From assembly GCA_934316925.1 (NCBI GenBank), contig CAKREC010000061.1:1-9675 (forward strand): 9,675 nt of DNA. The letters are read 5' to 3'. Under the pieces are notes generated by a model. The model saw only the letters and a list, made by a program, of their open reading frames with translations, had not been told where the DNA came from and did not search any database. Positions 1-8,141 of this stretch are shown piece after piece. Origin of the DNA: an uncultured Eubacterium sp. GTDB taxonomy: Bacteria; Bacillota; Clostridia; Lachnospirales; Lachnospiraceae. The position numbers and the translations under genes were made by a program. Numbering within the stretch: position 1 is the first letter of the stretch; each line of letters starts with the position of its first letter.

Positions 1-2855
1 ACACGAGGAAGACCCTGTGTGATATCGTCTCCGGCTACACCACCGGTATGGAATGTACGCATGGTAAGCTGTGTACCAGGCTCACCGATCGACTGAGCAG
101 CAATAATACCAACTGCTTCACCGACCTGTACTGGTTCCTTGGTAGCCATGTTTGAACCATAACATTTCGCACATACACCAATATGAGACTTGCAGGTAAG
201 GATTGTACGAATCTTAACCTGTGCTTCATCACCTGCATCCACAATGGCTTTTGTAGCCACAATACGTGCTGCACGTTTCGGTGTGATCATATGATTTGCC
301 TTAACAATAACTTCTCCGTTGTCATCAAGGATCGTGTTGCAGGAATAACGTCCGGTAATACGCTCTTCGAGTGTCTCGATCACTTCTTTACCATCCATAA
401 ATGCACTGATCCACATACCTGGAATCTCATCCTTGTTGCGGCTTTCCATACAATCATTCTCACGGATAACCAGATCCTGGGATACATCAACAAGACGTCT
501 TGTCAAATATCCGGAATCGGCTGTACGAAGAGCAGTATCCGACAAACCTTTACGAGCTCCATGCGCAGAGATAAAGTACTCCAATACGTCCAGACCCTCA
601 CGGAAGTTTGACTTGATCGGCAATTCGATCGTACGACCGGATGTATCTGCCATCAGTCCACGCATACCAGCAAGCTGTTTGATCTGTTTATCAGAACCAC
701 GGGCTCCGGAATCCGCCATCATAAAGATGTTGTTGTACTTATCCAGACCATTCAACAGAGCTTTTGTAATCTCGTCATCGGCCTCTTTCCATGTATCTAC
801 TACAGCACGATAACGCTCTTCCTCCGTCAAGTTACCAATGCGGAAGTTTTCAGCAATCAACTCAACGGTGTCTTCTGCCTCTTTCAAAATATCTTTCTTC
901 GCTGCAGGTACTTCCATATCAGAAATTGATACTGTCATCGCTGCGCGTGTAGAATATTTATATCCCAGTGCTTTGATCGCATCCAATGTCTCCGCGGTCT
1001 TGATCGCACCTTCGTTGTTAATACATTTTTCAAGGATCTGTTTTAACTGTTTCTTACCAACATGGAAATCAACTTCCAGTTTAAGGAAATTGTCCGGATC
1101 TTCACGATCTACAAATCCCAGATTCTGACTGATAATATTATTAAAGATAAAGCGTCCAAGAGTAGACTCAATAATTCTTGATTCCTCTACACCATCTTTG
1201 TTGATTCCGGTACGTTTTACCTTAATCTTTGCATGCAATGTGATCTCATGATTTTCATATGCGATCATAGCCTCATTGATGTCTTTAAACGCTTTGCCTT
1301 CTCCTTTTACGCCAGGACGTTCCTGTGTCAGATAATAAATACCAAGGACCATATCCTGAGAAGGTACTGCTACTGCACCACCATCGGATGGTTTCAGCAA
1401 GTTGTTTGGAGAAAGAAGCAAGAATCTACACTCTGCCTGTGCTTCTACTGACAATGGTAAATGAACCGCCATCTGGTCTCCATCGAAGTCGGCGTTGAAC
1501 GCTGTACATACCAATGGGTGAAGTTTGATCGCTTTTCCTTCTACAAGGATCGGCTCAAACGCCTGAATACCCAGACGGTGAAGTGTAGGGGCACGGTTCA
1601 GCATAACTGGATGCTCGCGGATAACTTCTTCAAGAATATCCCATACAACCGGCTCAAGTTTCTCTACCATCTTCTTTGCATTTTTAATATTGTGTGCAGT
1701 TCCATTTGCCACAAGTTCTTTCATAACAAATGGCTTGAACAGCTCGATCGCCATCTCTTTCGGCAGACCACACTGATAAATCTTAAGTTCCGGACCTACT
1801 ACGATTACGGAACGTCCAGAGTAGTCAACACGTTTTCCTAACAAGTTCTGACGGAAACGTCCCTGTTTACCTTTCAGCAGATCAGAAAGTGACTTAAGGG
1901 CACGGTTACCAGGACCCGTTACCGGACGGCCGCGACGGCCATTGTCGATCAGCGCGTCAACTGCTTCCTGAAGCATACGTTTTTCGTTTCGTACGATAAT
2001 ATCCGGTGCTCCCAGTTCCAACAATCTCTTCAGACGGTTGTTACGGTTGATGATACGACGATACAGATCATTCAGGTCGGAAGTTGCAAAACGACCACCA
2101 TCCAGCTGAACCATCGGACGAAGATCCGGTGGAATAACAGGAATTACGGTAAGGATCATCCAATCCGGGTGATTGCCAGACTCACGGAATGCTTCTACTA
2201 CTTCCAGACGTTTGATAATACGCGCACGCTTCTGACCACTGGAATCTTTCAACTCCGCCTTCAGAGTTTTGGATTCTGCTTCCAGATCGATCGCCTGCAA
2301 AAGTTCCTGAATGGATTCAGCTCCCATACCAACACGGAAAGAATCACCATAAGTCTCTCTTGCTTTCTGATACTCTGCTTCGGTAAGAACCTGTTTCACC
2401 TGAATCTCCGGTGTTTCAGATTCCAACACAATGTAGGAAGCAAAGTACAATACTTTCTCCAGTACTTTTGGAGAAATATCTAAGATCAAGCCCATGCGGC
2501 TTGGAATTCCTTTAAAATACCAGATATGTGAAACCGGTGCGGCCAATTCAATATGACCCATACGCTCACGACGAACGCTGGCTTTGGTAACTTCTACACC
2601 ACATCGATCGCAGACAACACCTTTATAACGTACTTTTTTGTACTTTCCGCAGTAACATTCCCAGTCCTTGCTTGGTCCGAAAATTCTCTCGCAGTACAAA
2701 CCTTCCTTTTCCGGTTTCAATGTACGGTAATTAATCGTCTCTGGTTTCTTAACTTCCCCGCGAGACCATTCGCGGATTCTCTCTGGGGAAGCAAGTCTAA
2801 TTTTTATTTTGTCGTAAGTAAATGTCTTCTGAGTTTCATTTCCATACTGTGACAT
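1..2855 (-). CDS. rpoC: DNA-directed RNA polymerase subunit beta' (5' part, cut by window edge)
   Basis: Encodes the beta' subunit, which holds the catalytic Mg2+ of RNA polymerase. The frame opens at an ATG (2853-2855) 10 nt after an AAAGGA Shine-Dalgarno that overlaps the rpoB stop, and runs off the window after 951 codons, so the C-terminal part is missing only because of the window edge. Visible landmarks: N-terminal zinc site C67, C69, C82, C85; the sigma-binding coiled coil at about 258-305; the catalytic NADFDGD loop at 454-460 with D456, D458 and D460; a second zinc site C839, C888, C895, C898; and the start of the trigger loop, with H936 in the motif MRTFHTGG. All key residues are intact. 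Only 16 nt separate it from rpoB, so the two are almost surely co-transcribed, giving similar amounts of beta and beta'. No lineage insertion or frameshift was noticed. Identification is certain; the unseen C-terminus is not assessed. Confidence 0.98.
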   Translation of the reverse strand, partial: MSQYGNETQKTFTYDKIKIRLASPERIREWSRGEVKKPETINYRTLKPEKEGLYCERIFGPSKDWECYCGKYKKVRYKGVVCDRCGVEVTKASVRRERMGHIELAAPVSHIWYFKGIPSRMGLILDISPKVLEKVLYFASYIVLESETPEIQVKQVLTEAEYQKARETYGDSFRVGMGAESIQELLQAIDLEAESKTLKAELKDSSGQKRARIIKRLEVVEAFRESGNHPDWMILTVIPVIPPDLRPMVQLDGGRFATSDLNDLYRRIINRNNRLKRLLELGAPDIIVRNEKRMLQEAVDALIDNGRRGRPVTGPGNRALKSLSDLLKGKQGRFRQNLLGKRVDYSGRSVIVVGPELKIYQCGLPKEMAIELFKPFVMKELVANGTAHNIKNAKKMVEKLEPVVWDILEEVIREHPVMLNRAPTLHRLGIQAFEPILVEGKAIKLHPLVCTAFNADFDGDQMAVHLPLSVEAQAECRFLLLSPNNLLKPSDGGAVAVPSQDMVLGIYYLTQERPGVKGEGKAFKDINEAMIAYENHEITLHAKIKVKRTGINKDGVEESRIIESTLGRFIFNNIISQNLGFVDREDPDNFLKLEVDFHVGKKQLKQILEKCINNEGAIKTAETLDAIKALGYKYSTRAAMTVSISDMEVPAAKKDILKEAEDTVELIAENFRIGNLTEEERYRAVVDTWKEADDEITKALLNGLDKYNNIFMMADSGARGSDKQIKQLAGMRGLMADTSGRTIELPIKSNFREGLDVLEYFISAHGARKGLSDTALRTADSGYLTRRLVDVSQDLVIRENDCMESRNKDEIPGMWISAFMDGKEVIETLEERITGRYSCNTILDDNGEVIVKANHMITPKRAARIVATKAIVDAGDEAQVKIRTILTCKSHIGVCAKCYGSNMATKEPVQVGEAVGIIAAQSIGEPGTQLTMRTFHTGGVAGDDITQGLPR

Positions 2856-2871
2856 AGCAAAACCGTCCTTT

Positions 2872-5800
2872 CTATTCGTCTACGCCAATGCTGCTATCAT
2901 CATCCAGACCTTCTACTGTTGTTTCACGGAAGCCGGCCTCTTCGAAAGATTCCTGCTGCAATTCAATTTTCTTGTCGTTGATCATTTCCTTCACATTTTC
3001 CGATGTATCCTCTTCCAATGTTTCATTCATAGGAACTTCATTGTCTTCCTCGTCAAGAACGGTAACATCCAATGCCAATGCCTGTAATTCTTTCAGCATA
3101 ACGCGGAAGGATTCCGGAATACCCGGCTCAGAAATGTTGTCCCCTTTGATGATCGCTTCATAAGTCTTAACACGTCCGATCACATCATCGGATTTGACAG
3201 TAAGGATCTCCTGCAAAGTATAAGCAGCACCATATGCCTCCAGTGCCCAAACCTCCATCTCTCCGAAACGCTGTCCACCAAACTGAGCTTTACCACCCAG
3301 AGGCTGCTGTGTTACTAAGGAGTAAGGACCGGTAGAACGTGCATGGATCTTATCGTCTACCAGATGATGCAGTTTCAGGTAATGCATGAATCCGATCGTA
3401 ACTTCGCCATCAAAGAATTCTCCGGTACGTCCGTCACGAAGCTGAACTTTTCCATCCTCTTTGATCGGAACACCAGCCCATTCTTTGCGGTATTCCTGAT
3501 TGGTAAGAAGATATTCCATAACTTCCGGATCCAATATATCTTTATATTTCTTTTCAAACTCATCCAATGGGGTATTAACATAGTCATTTGCCATCTTCAG
3601 AGTATCCATAATATCAACCTCGTTTGCGCCATCAAATACCGGTGTGGATACATTGAATCCCAGTACTTTAGCAGCAAGGCTCAAGTGGATCTCCAGGACC
3701 TGACCGATATTCATACGAGAAGGTACGCCCAGTGGGTTCAATACGATATCCAGTGGTCGTCCGTTTGGCAAGAATGGCATATCCTCAATTGGAAGTACGC
3801 GGGAAACGACACCCTTATTTCCATGACGTCCAGCCATCTTATCGCCGACCTGGATCTTACGTTTCTGTGCAATATAAATACGGACTGTCTGGTTTACTCC
3901 AGGAGACAATTCGTCACCATTTTCTCTTGTAAATACTTTCGCGTCCACAACAATACCAAATTCACCATGCGGAACACGCAATGAAGTATCACGTACTTCT
4001 CTCGCTTTCTCACCAAAGATCGCGCGAAGAAGACGCTCTTCTGCTGTAAGCTCAGTCTCTCCCTTCGGAGTAACCTTACCTACCAGGATATCACCGGCAC
4101 GTACTTCTGCACCAATACGGATAATACCCTGCTCATTCAGATCTTTGAGTGCATCATCGCCGACACCAGGAACGTCTCTTGTGATCTCTTCCGGTCCAAG
4201 TTTGGTATCACGTGCATCTGTCTCATATTCTGTGATATGGATCGAAGTATACACATCTTCCTGAACCAGTCGTTCACTAAGAAGTACCGCATCCTCGTAG
4301 TTGTAACCTTCCCAGGTCATAAATCCGATCAATGGGTTCTTTCCAAGAGCGAGTTCTCCGCCGGAAGTAGATGGACCATCGGCGATTACCTGTCCAGCTT
4401 CTACGCGTTCGCCCTTGTTTACGATCGGTCTCTGATTCATGCAGTTACCCTGGTTGCTGCGCGCAAATTTAAGCAGATGATATTCATCCAAGTTGCCATC
4501 ATCTTTGCGGATTGTAATGCGGTTTGTCTCAGCACGCTCTACAACACCGGCTTCTTCTGCGACAACACAGTTTCCGGAGTCTACCGCTGCTTTCATCTCG
4601 ATACCCGTACCAACTACCGGTGCCTCGGTAACGAGAAGCGGTACTGCCTGACGCTGCATGTTGGATCCCATCAGCGCACGGTTCGCATCGTCGTTTTCCA
4701 GGAATGGGATCATGGCTGTAGCGACAGAGAATACCATCTTTGGCGATACGTCCATATAATCGATCATCTTCTTCTCAAACTCCGATGTCTCTTCACGGAA
4801 ACGACCAGATACAACTTTACGTACAAAATGTCCTTCTTCATCCAACTGCTCATTCGCCTGTGCAACGTGATAACGATCTTCCATATCCGCAGTCATATAA
4901 ACAACTTCATCGGTAACACGTGGATTTTCAGGATCTGATTTGTCAACCTTACGGTATGGTGCCTCTAAGAATCCATACTCATTGATCTGTGCATAAGATG
5001 CCAATGAGTTGATCAGACCGATATTCGGTCCCTCGGGAGTCTCTACTGGACACATTCTTCCATAATGAGAGTAGTGTACATCTCGTACTTCGAATCCGGC
5101 ACGGTCTCTGGACAAACCACCAGGTCCCAATGCAGACAATCTTCTCTTATGTGTCAACTCACTCAGTGGGTTGTTCTGATCCATAAACTGAGACAGCTGT
5201 GAACTACCAAAGAATTCTTTGACAGCAGCGGTAACCGGTTTGATATTGATCAGGGACTGTGCAGAGATCGTCTCGATATCCTGTGTCGTCATACGTTCAC
5301 GGACAACACGCTCCATACGGGACAGACCGATACGGTACTGATTCTGTAACAATTCACCGACAGCACGGATACGACGATTGCCCAAATGGTCAATATCATC
5401 ATCATGTCCAACACCATACTCAAGATGTAAATTGTAGTTAATGGAAGCAAAAATATCTTCCTTTGTAATATGTTTTGGAATCAAAAGAGCAATATTTCTG
5501 CTGATCGCTTCATAGCGCTCTTCATCTGATTCGTATTCTTCTAAAATTGCTTTGAGTTCCGGATAGTATACATCTTCGGTAACACCCAGTTCTTCTTTAT
5601 CTGCATTTGGCAGGTATGCATGCAAGTCTACCATCATGTTGGAAAGCACTTTTACCACTTTTCCTTCTTCTGTCGACACATACACAAATGGAACTGCTGC
5701 ATTCTGAATCTGTCTTGCCAGTTCTTCGGATACCATAGTACCAGCTTCTGCAACGACTTCTCCGGTCTCCGGATCTACAACATCTTCTGCCAGAGGGAAT

Positions 5801-6672
5801 CCTGTGATTCTTCCTTCTAATGCAAGTTTTTTATTGAATTTATAACGTCCTACTTTAGCAAGATCATATCTTCTGACGTCAAAGAACATGCTGTTGAGCA
5901 GATTCTCTGCGCTGTCGACTGCCAAAGGCTCGCCCGGACGCAATTTTTTATAAAGTTCTAACAGGCCATCCTGATAATTTTCGGATGGATCTTTCGCCAT
6001 AGATGCAAGGATCTTTGGCTCTTCACCAAACATATCAAGGATTTCCTGATTGGTTCCGACACCCAGCGCACGGATCAGCACCGTAATCGGAACTTTTCTA
6101 TTTCTATCTACGCGAACGTAAAAAATATCATTGGAGTCTGTCTCGTACTCTAACCACGCTCCACGGTTAGGGATCACAGTAGCAGAATACAATTCTTTAC
6201 CAATTTTGTCGTGCGCAATGCCATAATAAATACCAGGGGAACGAACTAACTGGCTGACAATAACACGCTCAGCGCCATTGATAACGAAGGTACCGGTCTT
6301 AGTCATGAGTGGAAGATCTCCCATGAAAATATCATGTTCACTGATCTCTTCTGTCTCATTGTTGTGAAGTCTCACTTTGACCTTCAAAGGTGCTGCGTAA
6401 GTAACATCACGTTCCTTACACTCTTCAATGTTATATTTCTTATCATCTTCGCACAATTCGAAGCTTACAAACTCAAGGCTGAGGTTGCCATTGTAATCCG
6501 CGATAGGCGAAATATCACGAAATACTTCGTTCAGTCCTTCTTCCAGAAACCACTTATAGGATTCTGTTTGAACTTCAAGAAGATTAGGCAATTCCAAAAC
6601 TTCTCTCTGCTTTGAGTAACTCATTCTGACGCCTTTTCCAACACGGACAGGACGTATTCTGTTTTTCTCCAT
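2872..6672 (-). CDS. rpoB: DNA-directed RNA polymerase subunit beta
   Basis: Encodes the 1266-residue beta subunit of RNA polymerase, somewhat longer than the Bacillus protein, as is common in Clostridia. I start it at the ATG at 6670-6672 (MEKNRIRPV). A GTG four codons upstream (6682-6684) keeps the frame open but lies inside the Shine-Dalgarno AAGGAGTG. Landmarks in ATG numbering: the rifampicin pocket with the motif [14 protein letters not shown] (D498), H508, R511, S513 and I554, corresponding to E. coli D516, H526, R529, S531 and I572; the acidic pair E793-D794 in GYNYED; and the catalytic-centre lysines K945 and K953 in the motif [11 protein letters not shown]. The last ~50 residues are rich in Asp/Glu, ending SIGVDE. 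The stop TAG leads straight into the rpoC Shine-Dalgarno. A promoter and leader in the gap to rplL suggest expression partly independent of the ribosomal genes. Confidence 0.99.
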   Translation of the reverse strand: MEKNRIRPVRVGKGVRMSYSKQREVLELPNLLEVQTESYKWFLEEGLNEVFRDISPIADYNGNLSLEFVSFELCEDDKKYNIEECKERDVTYAAPLKVKVRLHNNETEEISEHDIFMGDLPLMTKTGTFVINGAERVIVSQLVRSPGIYYGIAHDKIGKELYSATVIPNRGAWLEYETDSNDIFYVRVDRNRKVPITVLIRALGVGTNQEILDMFGEEPKILASMAKDPSENYQDGLLELYKKLRPGEPLAVDSAENLLNSMFFDVRRYDLAKVGRYKFNKKLALEGRITGFPLAEDVVDPETGEVVAEAGTMVSEELARQIQNAAVPFVYVSTEEGKVVKVLSNMMVDLHAYLPNADKEELGVTEDVYYPELKAILEEYESDEERYEAISRNIALLIPKHITKEDIFASINYNLHLEYGVGHDDDIDHLGNRRIRAVGELLQNQYRIGLSRMERVVRERMTTQDIETISAQSLINIKPVTAAVKEFFGSSQLSQFMDQNNPLSELTHKRRLSALGPGGLSRDRAGFEVRDVHYSHYGRMCPVETPEGPNIGLINSLASYAQINEYGFLEAPYRKVDKSDPENPRVTDEVVYMTADMEDRYHVAQANEQLDEEGHFVRKVVSGRFREETSEFEKKMIDYMDVSPKMVFSVATAMIPFLENDDANRALMGSNMQRQAVPLLVTEAPVVGTGIEMKAAVDSGNCVVAEEAGVVERAETNRITIRKDDGNLDEYHLLKFARSNQGNCMNQRPIVNKGERVEAGQVIADGPSTSGGELALGKNPLIGFMTWEGYNYEDAVLLSERLVQEDVYTSIHITEYETDARDTKLGPEEITRDVPGVGDDALKDLNEQGIIRIGAEVRAGDILVGKVTPKGETELTAEERLLRAIFGEKAREVRDTSLRVPHGEFGIVVDAKVFTRENGDELSPGVNQTVRIYIAQKRKIQVGDKMAGRHGNKGVVSRVLPIEDMPFLPNGRPLDIVLNPLGVPSRMNIGQVLEIHLSLAAKVLGFNVSTPVFDGANEVDIMDTLKMANDYVNTPLDEFEKKYKDILDPEVMEYLLTNQEYRKEWAGVPIKEDGKVQLRDGRTGEFFDGEVTIGFMHYLKLHHLVDDKIHARSTGPYSLVTQQPLGGKAQFGGQRFGEMEVWALEAYGAAYTLQEILTVKSDDVIGRVKTYEAIIKGDNISEPGIPESFRVMLKELQALALDVTVLDEEDNEVPMNETLEEDTSENVKEMINDKKIELQQESFEEAGFRETTVEGLDDDSSIGVDE

Positions 6673-6681
6673 TGATGATTT

Positions 6682-6689
6682 CACTCCTT
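6682..6689 (-). promoter_or_regulatory. rpoB Shine-Dalgarno that decides the start
   Basis: AAGGAGTG on the minus strand lies 9 nt before the ATG at 6670-6672. The in-frame GTG that would give a four-residue longer protein is the end of this very site, so a ribosome could not use both. This favours the 1266-residue product. Confidence 0.85.
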
Positions 6690-6703
6690 GTCTTTTCTAC
6701 AGA

Positions 6704-6755
6704 ACTGTGATATACTTTAATTTGCGTAGGAAAAGTTCGCCTACCATACCACAAT
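6704..6755 (-). other. Candidate structured 5' leader of rpoB
   Basis: Downstream of the predicted rpoB transcription start, the minus-strand RNA can form a 10-bp stem. ATTGTGGTAT (6755-6746) pairs with ATATCACAGT (6713-6704), including two G-U pairs. It encloses a 5-bp hairpin, GTAGG (6744-6740) with CCTAC (6730-6726), with a 9-nt loop and an asymmetric 12-nt internal loop on the 3' side. The stem closes about 14 nt before the Shine-Dalgarno. I do not recognise the fold as a named leader family. Pairing is directly visible; any regulatory role is inference. Confidence 0.4.
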
Positions 6756-6767
6756 AGTGCATTTTCT

Positions 6768-6796
6768 ATCGTATCATAGAGTATGCAAGGTGTCAA
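6768..6796 (-). promoter_or_regulatory. Promoter for rpoB-rpoC
   Basis: The minus strand has a perfect -35 TTGACA (6796-6791), a 17-nt spacer and the -10 TACGAT (6773-6768), preceded by TGA, which makes it an extended -10. The predicted start is near 6761, giving a 5' untranslated region of about 90 nt. It sits downstream of the rplL terminator, so rpoBC probably has its own housekeeping (sigma-A) transcript. The -10 is only 4/6, but the perfect -35, ideal spacing and TG motif make the call strong. Confidence 0.85.
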
Positions 6797-6813
6797 GCAT
6801 TTTTTAGATTTTT

Positions 6814-6840
6814 AAGTCCGTTTATTTGCGGGCTTTTTTT
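6814..6840 (+). terminator. Plus-strand intrinsic terminator upstream of rpoB promoter
   Basis: On the plus strand AAGTCCG (6814-6820) pairs with CGGGCTT (6829-6835) around an 8-nt loop. This 7-bp stem runs directly into seven T residues (6834-6840). The minus-strand version is followed by A residues, so the hairpin works as a terminator only for plus-strand transcription, against every gene here. It may stop antisense transcription leaving the rpoB promoter region towards rplL. Confidence 0.6.
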
Positions 6841-6881
6841 ATGCCATTTTCTACGATTCTGTTTCAAAATATCTACAACGC

Positions 6882-6918
6882 AAAAAGCCGCTCAGAGTCA
6901 GATGACTCCAAACGGCTT
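6882..6918 (-). terminator. Intrinsic terminator after rplL
   Basis: Minus-strand RNA folds a near-perfect hairpin starting AAGCCG and ending CGGCTT (arms 6918-6903 and 6900-6885, several G-U pairs, apical loop about 4 nt). It is followed by a run of five U residues (6886-6882). It starts 36 nt after the rplL stop codon. In E. coli the same gap holds a leaky attenuator; here the stem looks strong enough to end most rplJL transcripts, and rpoB has a promoter just downstream. Confidence 0.85.
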
Positions 6919-6953
6919 CTCTCCGAGACAATGTCTCATTGGATATCAAACAA

Positions 6954-7319
6954 TTATTTAAGAGTAACTTTAGCGCCTTCAGCTTCCAATTTCTCTTTGA
7001 TCTCGTTAGCTTCTTCTTTGCTAGCGCCTTCTTTAACGATCTTAGGAGCTCCATCAACAACTTCCTTAGCTTCTTTCAAACCAAGACCAGTTACTTCACG
7101 AACTACTTTGATAACTTTAACTTTAGCAGCGCCAACTTCTGTCAACTCTACGTCGAACTCATCTTTCTCTTCTGCTGCTGCACCGTCAGCACCTGCTGCT
7201 GCAACTACAACGCCTGCTGCTGCAGAAACGCCGAATTCTTCCTCACATGCTTTTACTAAATCATTTAATTCCATAACGCTTAATTCTTTGATAGCGTCGA
7301 TAAATTCCTGTGTTGTCAT
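6954..7319 (-). CDS. rplL: 50S ribosomal protein L7/L12
   Basis: Encodes the 121-residue acidic stalk protein that binds as dimers to L10 and recruits translational GTPases such as EF-Tu, EF-G and IF2. Order: N-terminal dimerisation helices (about 1-30, [14 protein letters not shown]), an Ala/Gly-rich hinge (about 32-50), and the compact C-terminal factor-binding domain (about 53-121) with K66, I70, K71 and R74 and the motif GLGLKEAK at 78-85. I start at the ATG at 7317-7319. An in-frame ATG five codons upstream overlaps the Shine-Dalgarno GGAGG, and 121 residues matches the family length. It follows rplJ by 50 nt with no promoter visible between them. The extra copies needed (several L7/L12 per ribosome) fit its own strong Shine-Dalgarno and the terminator just behind it. 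Confidence 0.98.
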   Translation of the reverse strand: MTTQEFIDAIKELSVMELNDLVKACEEEFGVSAAAGVVVAAAGADGAAAEEKDEFDVELTEVGAAKVKVIKVVREVTGLGLKEAKEVVDGAPKIVKEGASKEEANEIKEKLEAEGAKVTLK

Positions 7320-7327
7320 TTTAATTT

Positions 7328-7332
7328 CCTCC
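7328..7332 (-). promoter_or_regulatory. rplL Shine-Dalgarno that decides the start
   Basis: GGAGG on the minus strand is 8 nt before the ATG at 7317-7319. The upstream in-frame ATG (7332-7334) overlaps this site by one base (ATGGAGG), so the shorter 121-residue product is the likely one. Confidence 0.85.
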
Positions 7333-7369
7333 ATTTTAATTTTAATAACAATGTCGATTCCAACGAATC

Positions 7370-7870
7370 TTATTCTGCAGCTGCTTCACCCTGAGCATCT
7401 GCGATCTGCTGAATAACACGAGCGAAGTTTGTAATTGGTGACTGCAAACTTCCAAGCAATTTGGAAATAAGAACATCTTTGGATGGGATAGTAGCCAATA
7501 CTTTAACACCAGCCTCATCATAATATGTTCCATCAACTACTGCTGCTTTGAACTCAAGAGCTTCTGCTTTCTTTGCAAAATCATTTAAGATTCTTGCTGG
7601 AGCAGTTTCATCTTCCATGCCAAATGCAATAGCGGTTGGTCCTTCCAAGTGTTTGTCGAGCTGTTCAAAATCAGTTCCTTCGAATGCAAGATGAAGCATT
7701 GTGTTCTTGTATACTTTGTATACAACACCAGCCTCTCTCATCTGTTTACGAAGTTCTGTGTCCTGCTCAACCGTAAGTCCACGATAATCTACAAGTACTG
7801 CAGCTTTTGCATCTGCTACGTATCCTTTGATCTCGTCTACGATCGGAGCTTTCAATTCGACTTTAGCCAT
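7370..7870 (-). CDS. rplJ: 50S ribosomal protein L10
   Basis: Encodes the 166-residue base of the ribosomal stalk. The N-terminal domain (starting [17 protein letters not shown], with VDYRGLTV at about 27-34) binds 23S rRNA beside L11. The C-terminal helix region (about 130-160, from [10 protein letters not shown] on) is where L7/L12 dimers attach, and the protein ends with an Ala/Glu tail. Length and conserved blocks match the Firmicute family. The ATG at 7868-7870 has a perfect Shine-Dalgarno AAGGAGGT 9 nt upstream. It heads an rplJ-rplL unit with its own promoter and a long leader containing an attenuator. In Bacillus the L10-(L12)4 complex binds such a leader to shut off its own transcription, and the same feedback is expected here. 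Nothing is odd in the protein. Confidence 0.98.
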   Translation of the reverse strand: MAKVELKAPIVDEIKGYVADAKAAVLVDYRGLTVEQDTELRKQMREAGVVYKVYKNTMLHLAFEGTDFEQLDKHLEGPTAIAFGMEDETAPARILNDFAKKAEALEFKAAVVDGTYYDEAGVKVLATIPSKDVLISKLLGSLQSPITNFARVIQQIADAQGEAAAE

Positions 7871-7895
7871 GAGAATTTTACCTCCTTATTATAGT

Positions 7896-7936
7896 CAGCC
7901 GAAGCTGCCATATAATCTGCCGATTGTACCATGTAC
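7896..7936 (-). other. Three small hairpins between attenuator and rplJ ribosome binding site
   Basis: After the attenuator the minus-strand leader contains, in order, GTAC/GTAC around ATG (7936-7926), AATC/GATT around GGCA (7925-7914, directly abutting), and CAGC/GCTG closed by a UUCG tetraloop (7907-7896), ending 8 nt before the AAGGAGGT site. Each stem is only 4 bp, so the first two may be chance; the UUCG hairpin is the most credible. A role in keeping the ribosome binding site open is only a guess. Confidence 0.35.
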
Positions 7937-7951
7937 TCTGGCGAAGGGATT

Positions 7952-7989
7952 ACAAAGAAAATCCCCGTCCACTCACGCAGACAGGGATT
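7952..7989 (-). terminator. Transcription attenuator in rplJ leader
   Basis: On the minus strand AATCCCTGTC (7989-7980) pairs with GACGGGGATT (7969-7960) around a 10-nt loop, a 10-bp stem with one G-U pair. It is followed by an interrupted U tract (TTTTCTTT, including the end of the stem). It lies about 90 nt upstream of the rplJ start and within the leader, so it is a conditional terminator rather than an operon end. Its 5' arm is also able to pair with an upstream leader segment (8071-8063), as expected for antitermination. Confidence 0.8.
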
Positions 7990-8089
7990 GATCACTCATA
8001 AAATGTAATTCACAATCTTTCCTCGGCAAGCGGCTTTCGCTCTTACATAAAAACTATACTTGCTGTCTACGGCAGTTATAAACATCATG

Positions 8090-8118
8090 ATTTTAACAAA
8101 AGTTTTTTCTTTTGTCAA
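8090..8118 (-). promoter_or_regulatory. Promoter for rplJ-rplL
   Basis: Minus-strand -35 TTGACA (8118-8113, 6/6), 17-nt spacer, and -10 TAAAAT (8095-8090, 5/6) preceded by TGT, i.e. an extended -10. The -35 begins only 6 nt after the rplA stop codon. Predicted start near 8083. This is the best sigma-A type promoter in the window and fits the very high demand for stalk proteins. It overlaps an unusual set of inverted repeats at 8096-8141. Confidence 0.9.
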
Positions 8119-8141
8119 CAAAAATTATCCAATTTTTGTTG
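8096..8141 (-). repeat. Nested inverted repeats over rplA stop and rplJ -35
   Basis: Two adjoining perfect inverted repeats tile this stretch. CAACAAAAATT (8141-8131) meets its reverse complement (8126-8116) around GGAT and includes the rplA stop. ACAAAAG (8115-8109) meets its reverse complement (8102-8096) around six A residues and lies in the promoter spacer. A third, TTTTGT/ACAAAA around TG (8123-8110), bridges them. The arms share an ACAAAA core. There is no U tract after the first hairpin, so it is a poor intrinsic terminator. It could be an operator or simply AT-rich coincidence. Confidence 0.5.

Larger units (their letters stand above)
7871..8083 (-). ncRNA. L10 leader (r-protein autoregulatory leader of rplJL)
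   Basis: The region from the predicted transcription start to rplJ has the hallmarks of the Firmicute L10 leader: the block CTGCCGTAGACAGCAAG (8075-8059), then CTTGCCGAGGAAAG (8030-8017) with the kink-turn-like GCCGAGG, then an intrinsic terminator. GCAAG (8063-8059) can pair with CTTGC (8030-8026). Alternatively CGTAGACAG (8071-8063) can form 9 bp with CTGTCTGCG (7984-7976), which would break the terminator. In B. subtilis L10-(L12)4 is known to bind this leader and favour the terminated form, so the same mutually exclusive folds are inferred here. Family recognition is from memory of the consensus; a covariance search was not run. Confidence 0.8.

Noticed and set aside
183..611. Plus-strand 142-codon frame opposite rpoC
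   Set aside because: Antisense to conserved rpoC (zinc site and trigger-loop region) and without a recognisable motif; a shadow frame.
3343..4938. Long plus-strand open frames inside rpoB (213 and 233 codons, at 3343-3984 and 4237-4938)
   Set aside because: They lie wholly antisense to highly conserved rpoB, their proteins are rich in Cys, His, Phe and Tyr with no recognisable domain, and no Shine-Dalgarno or promoter stands out. They are shadows of codon bias in rpoB.
6584..6796. 70-codon minus-strand frame starting in the rpoB promoter
   Set aside because: Its start is the TTG of the -35 TTGACA, it runs across the leader into rpoB in another frame, and no ribosome binding site precedes it.
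6925..6937. Small hairpin GAGAC/GTCTC just after the rplL stop
   Set aside because: Only 5 bp with a 3-nt loop and no U tract; the real terminator lies right behind it. An RNase processing site cannot be argued from this alone.
7923..7950. Possible second rplJ promoter with TACAAT preceded by TGG on the minus strand
   Set aside because: No -35-like hexamer exists 16-18 nt upstream, and the strong promoter at 8090-8118 already explains transcription.
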